NCBI GenBank assembly: GCA_902490585.1
Contig: CABUEI010000058.1
Span: 1-11,317, forward strand
Source of the DNA: an uncultured Oscillospiraceae bacterium
GTDB lineage: Bacteria > Bacillota > Clostridia > Oscillospirales > Ruminococcaceae
DNA length: 11,317 nt
Reading direction: 5' to 3'
In this document: positions 6,381-11,317 of the stretch, one piece after another
How positions within the stretch are numbered: position 1 is the first letter of the stretch
How the letters are laid out: the number at the start of each line of letters is the position of its first letter
Made by a program: the position numbers and the translations under genes
Notes under the pieces: model-generated
The model's database searches: none
Told to the model about the DNA's origin: nothing
The model's input: only the letters and a program-made list of their open reading frames with translations

Positions 6381-6413
6381 TAAAAAAATAAAAGCACAGA
6401 CGAGCTGTGCTTT
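6381..6413 (-). terminator. Intrinsic terminator in the leader of the 55-aa gene
   Basis: On the leftward strand a 9-bp stem (arms 6391-6399 and 6405-6413, AAAGCACAG/CTGTGCTTT, 5-nt loop) is followed by a U-rich run (6381-6390). It lies only a few bases upstream of the ribosome site of the 55-aa gene and points into that gene. It either attenuates the 55-aa/lipoprotein transcript or stops antisense transcription out of the integrase region. Confidence 0.7.
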
Positions 6414-6419
6414 GGAATA

Positions 6420-6449
6420 TTGGACTTACATTCCCAAATGTGATATAAT
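6420..6449 (+). promoter_or_regulatory. Likely sigma-A promoter of the integrase gene
   Basis: TTGGAC (6420-6425) is followed after 18 bp by a perfect TATAAT (6444-6449), about 30 bp upstream of the integrase start. The -35 match is partial. The ribosome site GGAG at 6468-6471 sits 8 nt before the ATG. Confidence 0.6.
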
Positions 6450-6479
6450 AATCGAATTAATTGGAAATGGAGATAAAAT

Positions 6480-7403
6480 ATGACGAAAAAACAATTACTT
6501 GACAAACTTGTGCTTATCCTCGAAAGCGAAGATGCTAACAATACCTTGACTTTCGAAACTGCTTTAGAACAATACATAAGGAGTAAAGAAAACATTCTGT
6601 CGCCATCAACTATTAGAGGATACCGTATACTTCAGCGAAACGCTTACGATTATATTAACAATCTTACATTGTCAGAAATCAATGAATTAGTGTTGCAAAA
6701 GTGGGCTAATCACAATGCAATCAAATACGCATCCAAAACGATAAACAATCAATTCGGTTTAATTACAGCTGTTTTCAAGCAAAATCGAATCGAAATAGAC
6801 ACATCATCAATACGTCTTAAACCGAAAGAACCGGTTAATTATATAGTACCTACACCTGATGAGATGCACACGATTATATCATCTGTTTATGGCGAAGATA
6901 TTGAAATACCTGTACTGTTTGCATTATTACTCGGCTTGCGACAATCAGAAATTCAAGCTCTGAAGTGGAGCAATTATCGTAATTGCCGTATTTACGTTAA
7001 GGGTGCAATTGTGCCAAACGAAAATAACAAATTAATCGAAAAAAGCACAAATAAAAGTTTTACAAGCACGAGAGAGCTTGCTGTACCCGACTATTTGATA
7101 AAAAGACTTGATTCTATCGAACATAAGGGCGATTATATCGTAAACAATCTTACGCCTAATATGATTTTAGATAGATTTTTCAAGTTGCAGGAAAAGTACG
7201 GTATGCGACGCTTTACAATGCATTCCCTCAGACACGCTAACGCAAGTCTTATGTTGCAGTTAGGCATTTCAGATAAATATGCAATGGAAAGACTTGGTCA
7301 CAGCACACCGTATATGCTTAAAACAATTTATCAACATACATTCGACGAAGAACACCGCCGTGTAGCTGACAAAGTTAATAAAGCTATCAACGATTTGCTA
7401 TGA
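6480..7403 (+). CDS. int: Tyrosine recombinase/integrase of the element
   Basis: This 307-aa phage-type integrase cuts and rejoins DNA at the attachment sites through a 3'-phosphotyrosine intermediate. A short N-terminal helix is followed by a SAM-like core-binding domain (about 24-105: TFETALEQYIRSKENILSPSTI ... INNQFGLITAVFKQ). The catalytic domain carries R154 (LLLGLRQSEIQALKW), probable beta-hairpin K192 (TNKSFTSTREL), H248 and R251 (HSLRHANASLML), H274 (RLGHS) and nucleophile Y284 (IYQHTF), so it should be active. It lacks the longer arm-binding N-terminus of Tn916-type Int. It ends 9 bp before a tRNA-3'-end-like segment that is the likely att site. No obvious excisionase is adjacent; the divergent 55-aa gene is one candidate. 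Its A/T-rich codons differ from the chromosomal genes to the right. Confidence 0.95.
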   Translation: MTKKQLLDKLVLILESEDANNTLTFETALEQYIRSKENILSPSTIRGYRILQRNAYDYINNLTLSEINELVLQKWANHNAIKYASKTINNQFGLITAVFKQNRIEIDTSSIRLKPKEPVNYIVPTPDEMHTIISSVYGEDIEIPVLFALLLGLRQSEIQALKWSNYRNCRIYVKGAIVPNENNKLIEKSTNKSFTSTRELAVPDYLIKRLDSIEHKGDYIVNNLTPNMILDRFFKLQEKYGMRRFTMHSLRHANASLMLQLGISDKYAMERLGHSTPYMLKTIYQHTFDEEHRRVADKVNKAINDLL

Positions 7404-7412
7404 GTTTTAAAA

Positions 7413-7435
7413 TTCAAATCCCTCTTTCTGCGCCA
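7413..7435 (+). other. Putative attachment site: displaced 3' end of a tRNA gene (probably tRNA-Arg)
   Basis: The segment reads T-loop TTCAAAT (7413-7419), T-stem 3' strand CCCTC (7420-7424), acceptor 3' strand TTTCTGC (7425-7431), discriminator G (7432) and CCA (7433-7435). These are exactly the 7-5-7-1-3 lengths of a tRNA 3' end. The bases before it (TAAAA) cannot pair with CCCTC, so this is only a fragment. Integrases commonly use tRNA 3' ends and leave such a repeat next to int. GCGCCA ends are common in Firmicute tRNA-Arg. The matching intact tRNA, with acceptor GCAGAAA, should lie at the other end of the element, outside the window. Confidence 0.7.
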
Positions 7436-7450
7436 CCAGCGTGACGCTGG
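7436..7450. repeat. 6-bp perfect hairpin immediately after the tRNA-like CCA
   Basis: CCAGCG and CGCTGG pair around TGA, directly adjoining the putative att core. It may be part of the tRNA 3' trailer or a recombination arm site. Confidence 0.4.
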
Positions 7451-7458
7451 ACTCAGTT

Positions 7459-7490
7459 TCGCCTCTAGTTTGAGCTAGGGGCGATTTTTT
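7459..7490 (+). terminator. Strong intrinsic terminator after integrase/tRNA remnant
   Basis: A 10-bp stem with one G-U pair (7459-7468 with 7475-7484) and loop TTTGAG is followed by six T. It would stop integrase transcription and probably was the terminator of the tRNA before integration. Confidence 0.85.
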
Positions 7491-7531
7491 GTGTCCAAAA
7501 ATGAAAAATCTATATAGTTACAATACAACAA

Positions 7532-7558
7532 AAGTCACACTTTGTGGCTTCTTTTTTT
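7532..7558 (+). terminator. Second intrinsic terminator
   Basis: An 8-bp stem (AAGTCACA with TGTGGCTT, one G-U pair, 3-nt loop) is followed by C and seven T. Confidence 0.7.
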
Positions 7559-7586
7559 GTTTACTGTATTAACACTCACACAAAAT

Positions 7587-7629
7587 ACACCCTCAGTCAG
7601 AACTTCTCTGCTCTGACCTAGGGTGTTTT
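7587..7629. terminator. Long imperfect hairpin, probably a bidirectional terminator between the junction and alr
   Basis: ACACCCT-CA-GTCAGA pairs with TCTGAC-CT-AGGGTGT (13 of 15 positions) around a 10-nt loop. TTTT follows on the right and AAAA precedes on the left. It can end rightward transcripts and serve alr, whose stop lies about 55 nt away on the other strand. A short GGTATC/GATACC hairpin lies nearer to alr. Confidence 0.65.
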
Positions 7630-7681
7630 CGTTAATAATCAATTTACGATTATCCGGTATCGGCGGCTTGCGGATACCTGT

Positions 7682-8821
7682 TTATATAAGACCGTAACGG
7701 ACAGCTTCCTTTATCTTACCGTTTTCGATAACTACTCTCGGTATGCGTAGCGCAACAGCACAGGTAAGCTCATAACCGATAGTACCGATAAGGGTTGCAT
7801 TGTAATCAACGCTTGTTTCTTCACATTTATCGGAATAAACATAAACTATGTCGCCTGTCTTTATATCGGGAACATCGGTGACATCTACTATTGTCTGATC
7901 CATGCAGACTCTGCCTACAACATTGCAAAGAACGCCGTTTATGAGCATTTTGCCCTTTGAACTGAAATCACGGAAATATCCGTCTGCATAGCCAATCGGG
8001 ATAACAGCTACTTTCATTTTCTTTTCGGCTGTAAATGTTCTGCCGTAACTTATCTGTGTGCCTGCCGGAATGGTTTTGAGCTGTGAAACGACAGACTTCA
8101 CCGTCATTACGCTCTTCATATCAAACGGTACTTCAAGCGGATAATTCGGGCAATGTCCGTAGAGGATAACTCCTGCTCGGACTATATCACCGCCGAAATC
8201 GCCGTGATAGATTATACCGCCACTGTTCTGTGAATGAATAAGAAGTCCCTTATCCTTAGCGATTGACATCAGTTTTTCCTGCTGTCTGTTCGTATAATCA
8301 ACATCTGAAGGCTCAAAGCTGTCAGCTGCCGCAAAGTGAGTGTATGCCGCTTTGCAGTCAAGTCCGGGCATCGCAAGTATCTCAAGCATTTCCTGCTCGG
8401 TGTCTATACCAACACGGGTCATACCTGTATTGACTTTGATATGTACAGGAAGCTTAACGCCCTTGCTTACAGCATAGTCGCTGAGTTCCTTGGCATACTG
8501 TACACTGCCTGCTGTCTGCGTAATTCCGTATTCAAGGAGTTCGTCAAAATAGTCCTCGTCTGTATATCCGAATGTAAGAATTGTTCCGGTTATTCCGTGC
8601 TGACGGAGCTTTTCCCCTTCCCACAGATTAGAAACGCCGTAATACTTTACGCCCAGTTCCTGCAATTTAAGACATACTGCTTTATCGTCATGACCGTAAG
8701 CATTTGCCTTTACTACGGCAAGTATCTCCTTGCCTTTTGCAAGCTTCTTGATTTCGTTGTAATTATGAGTGAGTGCATCAAGGTCGATTTCAGCCCATGC
8801 ACGCTTCAAAAATCTGTTCAT
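7682..8821 (-). CDS. alr: Alanine racemase
   Basis: This 379-aa PLP-dependent fold-type III enzyme interconverts L- and D-alanine, supplying D-Ala for peptidoglycan. The N-terminal barrel has the PLP lysine K38 in AVVKANAYGHD, NTGMTRVGI (131-139, R136), HSQNSGG (196-202) and VRAGVILYG (214-222, with the arginine that contacts the PLP nitrogen). The C-terminal domain supplies catalytic Y259 (SYGRTF), GYADGYFR and the substrate-pocket RVCMDQ (304-309, M307, D308). It ends with GYELTCAVALRIPRV. All expected active-site residues are present and the length is typical. The start is set by AAAGAGG 7 nt upstream. It is chromosomal, transcribed towards the element junction, and divergent from the LCP-like gene. 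Confidence 0.97.
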   Translation of the reverse strand: MNRFLKRAWAEIDLDALTHNYNEIKKLAKGKEILAVVKANAYGHDDKAVCLKLQELGVKYYGVSNLWEGEKLRQHGITGTILTFGYTDEDYFDELLEYGITQTAGSVQYAKELSDYAVSKGVKLPVHIKVNTGMTRVGIDTEQEMLEILAMPGLDCKAAYTHFAAADSFEPSDVDYTNRQQEKLMSIAKDKGLLIHSQNSGGIIYHGDFGGDIVRAGVILYGHCPNYPLEVPFDMKSVMTVKSVVSQLKTIPAGTQISYGRTFTAEKKMKVAVIPIGYADGYFRDFSSKGKMLINGVLCNVVGRVCMDQTIVDVTDVPDIKTGDIVYVYSDKCEETSVDYNATLIGTIGYELTCAVALRIPRVVIENGKIKEAVRYGLI

Positions 8822-8843
8822 GTGAAAACCTCTTTACGAATTT

Positions 8844-8871
8844 ATAATAAGAAAACAGCAGGAATATCCAA
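8844..8871 (-). promoter_or_regulatory. Likely promoter of alr
   Basis: On the leftward strand TTGGAT (8866-8871) and TATTAT (8844-8849) are separated by 16 bp, about 23 bp upstream of the alr start. The match to sigma-A consensus is partial. Confidence 0.45.
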
Positions 8872-8902
8872 CCTGTGACTTTAAATACGGTATAAATAAA
8901 CC

Positions 8903-8944
8903 TTGTTTTTTTTCTCTTTTTATGCTATTATAGTATTATACTAT
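8903..8944 (+). promoter_or_regulatory. Likely promoter of the LCP-like gene with an overlapping palindrome
   Basis: TTGTTT (8903-8908), 17 bp, then TATTAT (8926-8931). A perfect 7-bp inverted repeat (ATAGTAT-T-ATACTAT, 8930-8944) overlaps the -10 end and the expected start of transcription, where a bound repressor would block initiation. The region is A/T-rich, so chance symmetry is possible. Confidence 0.45.
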
Positions 8945-8983
8945 TTTTCTGAGTAAATTTCAAGCCTTCGGAGGTTGATAAAA

Positions 8984-9877
8984 TTGAATAAAAAAAGAAG
9001 AAGTAACTGGTACATTTACGTTATCACTTTTGTAGTAACGGGTGTACTTCTTATATTAGTTTCGTCGATACTGCTAAAGTCGTTCTACGACTCACAGGGA
9101 AAAGATGCGACGGTTAACGTTTCGCAAAATCAGACGGCGATTTTCACTCCCGATTCATCTTATAACTTTTCGGTTCTTCTGACACTTTCTGCGGACAATG
9201 ACACAACACCCGAAAAGTATATGACCGTAACTTATGTTGCCACAGATAATACCTTTATACTCATGCCGTATCTGCCTAATGCGGTAATCGACGGCGGAAA
9301 TACAATAAAGCAGATATGCGAGCAGTCGGGTGAAGCCGAGGTCGCAAAACAACTTTCCGCAAAGACAGGTCTTTCAATCAATAAGTATATCAGATTCACA
9401 AAATCTACACTTACTGAGCTTTTCGATACAGTAGGTAACACCACTCTTACCATTCCGAGTGAAATAAAGTACGAGAACAAAAAGGACAATACCGTAACGA
9501 TTATAAATCAGGGTACACAGATATTTACTGCCGAGCAGATGTATACATATCTTACTTTGTCCGACTACAGTGTAAAGGACGATTTGTATCCCTGCAAGGT
9601 TTCTGCAACGGCAATTTCAGCGTTCATTGATCAGAATTTCATCGGTACAAGTCAAAAAACGCTTGATGAATATATAAACTTCATAATCAATTTCACTAAT
9701 ACAAACATTGAGCAAAGCGACTATGACGCAAAGATAAAAGCAATCGTATATACGCTTTCTCAGAACAAATCAAGTATCACCGATTATTACATTGCCTACG
9801 GTGACAAGAGCGGTGATGATTACATCATTGACGATAACAGTTGGAAGAGCGCAAAACAGGCTGTTGGCATCGAATAA
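8984..9877 (+). CDS. Membrane-anchored LytR-CpsA-Psr (LCP)-like protein with degenerate catalytic motifs
   Basis: I choose TTG at 8984 (297 aa) because GGAGG ends 9 nt before it; the in-frame TTG at 8975 abuts the ribosome site. A basic N-terminus (KKRRSNW) precedes one membrane segment (YIYVITFVVTGVLLILVSSI), with the rest outside the cell. The external part follows an LCP order: YMTVTYVATDNTFILMPYLP in the place of 'IPRDTYV', AKQLSAKTGLSINKYIRFTKSTLTELFDTVG resembling 'v-nLtGi-idhYv-vdf-gf--lvd-lGG', then EQMYTYLTLSD in the place of the catalytic 'yvRyR-d-D-gR--RQ'. Canonical LCP enzymes attach glycopolymers to peptidoglycan using conserved Asp and Arg residues. Those arginines are absent here, so it is probably a non-catalytic homologue or has another role. 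Gene order suggests co-transcription with the SGNH lipoprotein, 83 nt downstream. Confidence 0.6.
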   Translation: MNKKRRSNWYIYVITFVVTGVLLILVSSILLKSFYDSQGKDATVNVSQNQTAIFTPDSSYNFSVLLTLSADNDTTPEKYMTVTYVATDNTFILMPYLPNAVIDGGNTIKQICEQSGEAEVAKQLSAKTGLSINKYIRFTKSTLTELFDTVGNTTLTIPSEIKYENKKDNTVTIINQGTQIFTAEQMYTYLTLSDYSVKDDLYPCKVSATAISAFIDQNFIGTSQKTLDEYINFIINFTNTNIEQSDYDAKIKAIVYTLSQNKSSITDYYIAYGDKSGDDYIIDDNSWKSAKQAVGIE

Positions 9878-9896
9878 ATATAAACACGGTCTTTAT

Positions 9897-9927
9897 GGCG
9901 GCGAATGTAACTTATACAGTCGCCGCC
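9897..9927 (+). terminator. GC-rich 8-bp hairpin between the LCP-like and SGNH genes
   Basis: GGCGGCGA and TCGCCGCC pair around 15 nt. The following bases (TTGAATATATTTATT) are A/T-rich without a clean T-run, so it may be a leaky terminator or an mRNA-stability element setting the ratio of the two genes. Confidence 0.5.
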
Positions 9928-9959
9928 TTGAATATATTTATTACAAGAAAGGATATTCT

Positions 9960-11243
9960 ATGAAGAAAACAAGAAGTTTAGCGGCACTTATACTTGCGGT
10001 TTCAATGTGTGCGGTAACCGCTTGTTCGTCAGGTACAGCGGAAAGTTCAGCGGTTGAAAGCACCGATACTGTTACGTCATCGCAGAAAAGCAGTATGGCA
10101 AACAACGATAATAATCAGTCGGATAAAGACAGCAGTCAGGCTGAAAAACCTGTAACTGATTTTACAACGTATGTTTCAAATACCGTGATATCAACGGGTA
10201 ACAACTTCTTTATTGGTAAGGCGGAAAATGTCACATACAGAGCATATCTGCCTGTTGAGGAGTACGGCGAACTTGAATATAAGTTCTTTTTCTCGAATAT
10301 GGTTGACTCTACCTACGCAAAGGGTAAAGCCGCTTATGCAGGCAGGGACGGCGGCGATTACACCGTGTCGAATGCTACTGTTGCGGACGGCGGTACAAGT
10401 GTTGACGACGAGATAACAAACCGCACTCCTGTTACATTCGGCGGTGAAAGTTCAAAGAATGTAAAGTCCGATGAAAACTACTGGAGCGACCCTGTGACAA
10501 TCGACATTCCCGACGGTCACTATCTTGTATGGGAGTGGACGGTTTCGGGTGAATGTATCCCCTGCACAAAAATGTCCACGCTGACATCGACAGCAAGTTC
10601 TACAGACGGAGAAAAATTTGATTACTGCGACGAAATACCGCTCCCTCAGATCATCGGTGCAAAGAGGAACGTTAAACACACATTGGCGGCAATCGGAGAC
10701 AGCATAACACAGGGCTGTCAGACGGAATTCATGCAATACGAATTCTGGGCGGCAAAAATAGCAAATCAGCTTGGAAATGACGTTTCTTTCTTCAACTGCG
10801 GTCTTGGCTGGGCAAGGGCAAGCGATGCTTCGACAAACGAGAACTGGCTCTCAAGAGTTGCACAATATGATACAGTAATTGTCGCTTTTGGAACAAACGA
10901 CATTGCCTCGGGAAAATACGGCGGGAACAAAAGTACAGCAGAAGAAATTGAAGGCTATCTCGACACGATAGTTTCATATCTTACAGAAAAAGGATGCAAA
11001 GTAATCCTGTTCAATGCTCCCCCTCAGGATTTCAAAGAAGCAAATGAAAATGTAAGAACTGCTGTCAACGAAAAGGTACCGACAATAGCCGAAAAATACG
11101 GTGCCGAATATTTCGACTTCTCTTCTCTGCTATCCACAGCCGATGAACCCGGAAAGGCTGTGTACGGAGGGCACCCGAACGGCGAAGGCGGAACAGTGGT
11201 TGCTGACGCTTTTGTAAAGCAGTTTGGAAATCTGTTTAATTAA
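9960..11243 (+). CDS. SGNH/GDSL-family hydrolase lipoprotein
   Basis: This 427-aa protein starts at ATG 9960 with AAAGGA upstream; the open frame extends further left but that part overlaps the preceding gene and lacks a signal. The signal peptide ends in lipobox VTAC (C22), followed by a Ser/Thr/Asn-rich tether to about residue 65. Residues about 70-230 form a probable beta-sandwich rich in aromatic and Asp/Gly residues. The SGNH domain runs from 240: block I AIGDSITQG (Ser248 nucleophile), block II FFNCGLGWA (glycine 281 or so), block III FGTNDI (N313) and block V GGHPNGEGG (His405). These domains act as esterases or deacetylases on carbohydrates, lipids or wall polymers. The block V Asp normally three residues before His is Tyr here. 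The substrate is unknown; surface glycan deacylation is plausible. Confidence 0.9.
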   Translation: MKKTRSLAALILAVSMCAVTACSSGTAESSAVESTDTVTSSQKSSMANNDNNQSDKDSSQAEKPVTDFTTYVSNTVISTGNNFFIGKAENVTYRAYLPVEEYGELEYKFFFSNMVDSTYAKGKAAYAGRDGGDYTVSNATVADGGTSVDDEITNRTPVTFGGESSKNVKSDENYWSDPVTIDIPDGHYLVWEWTVSGECIPCTKMSTLTSTASSTDGEKFDYCDEIPLPQIIGAKRNVKHTLAAIGDSITQGCQTEFMQYEFWAAKIANQLGNDVSFFNCGLGWARASDASTNENWLSRVAQYDTVIVAFGTNDIASGKYGGNKSTAEEIEGYLDTIVSYLTEKGCKVILFNAPPQDFKEANENVRTAVNEKVPTIAEKYGAEYFDFSSLLSTADEPGKAVYGGHPNGEGGTVVADAFVKQFGNLFN

Positions 11244-11256
11244 TAAATAACTTAAT

Positions 11257-11293
11257 TACAAAAATCGGTAGTTCTGATACTGCCGATTTTTTG
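11257..11293 (+). terminator. Strong intrinsic terminator after the SGNH gene
   Basis: AAAATCGGTAG (11261-11271) pairs with CTGCCGATTTT (11280-11290, one G-U pair) and is followed by more T. Outer bases extend the stem with a bulge. It ends the LCP-like/SGNH transcript 17 nt after the stop codon and, being A-flanked, may work in both directions. Confidence 0.85.
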
Positions 11294-11317
11294 TAATTTA
11301 TGGCATAGCGAATTTAC

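Noticed and set aside
7413..7435. Complete tRNA gene at the integrase 3' end
   Set aside because: Only the 3' part fits; the upstream bases are integrase coding sequence and cannot form the T-stem, anticodon arm or acceptor 5' strand.
9792..9959. N-terminal extension of the SGNH hydrolase to 9792
   Set aside because: It overlaps the end of the LCP-like gene in another frame; the ATG at 9960 has a ribosome site and begins a perfect lipoprotein signal peptide.
10452..10736. Leftward frames inside the SGNH gene
   Set aside because: They are antisense shadows with Cys/Arg-rich composition and no start signals.

Overview
The window looks like a low-to-mid GC Gram-positive anaerobe of class Clostridia, probably a gut Oscillospiraceae/Ruminococcus-type genome. 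Evidence: strong AGGAGG-type ribosome binding sites, T-rich intrinsic terminators, a TTG start, Gram-positive lipoprotein signals, a LytR-CpsA-Psr (LCP)-like wall protein, and an ICE module (ParA/ParB, winged-helix protein, ArdC-like/helicase-type giant protein, TnpV, tyrosine integrase) typical of clostridial conjugative elements. The taxonomic call is inference; no rRNA or complete tRNA is present.

Region 1 (1 to about 7435) is the end of an integrated conjugative or mobilizable element that continues to the left. A leftward operon runs parA (5265-4492), parB (4490-3486), an acidic 98-aa protein (3489-3193), an 88-aa protein (3180-2914), a winged-helix putative replication protein (2897-2049), and the first 659 codons of a giant multi-domain protein (1977 to beyond base 1). 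A complete TnpV-family gene (1229-813) with its own Shine-Dalgarno is nested in the +1 frame inside the giant gene, over the stretch that encodes a low-complexity linker. Upstream of parA lies an unusually hairpin-rich leader of about 260 nt (5266-5526). Above that, also leftward, are a lipoprotein (6195-5527) and a 55-aa protein (6365-6198) whose leader holds an intrinsic terminator. The integrase (6480-7403) is divergent from these.

Region 2 (7404-7680) is the element/chromosome junction. Ten bases after the integrase stop is a 23-nt segment with exact tRNA 3'-end geometry (T-loop, T-stem 3' strand, acceptor 3' strand, discriminator G, CCA) but no matching 5' T-stem. This is the expected displaced attachment-site copy for integration into a tRNA gene, probably tRNA-Arg. 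Three intrinsic terminator hairpins follow.

Region 3 (7682-11317) is chromosomal: alanine racemase (leftward), then divergently an LCP-like membrane-anchored protein lacking the family's catalytic signatures, and an SGNH/GDSL-hydrolase lipoprotein, closed by a strong terminator. All three plausibly serve the cell envelope.

The most interesting items are the nested TnpV/giant gene overlap, the structured parA leader, the tRNA-derived attachment site, and the degenerate LCP protein.
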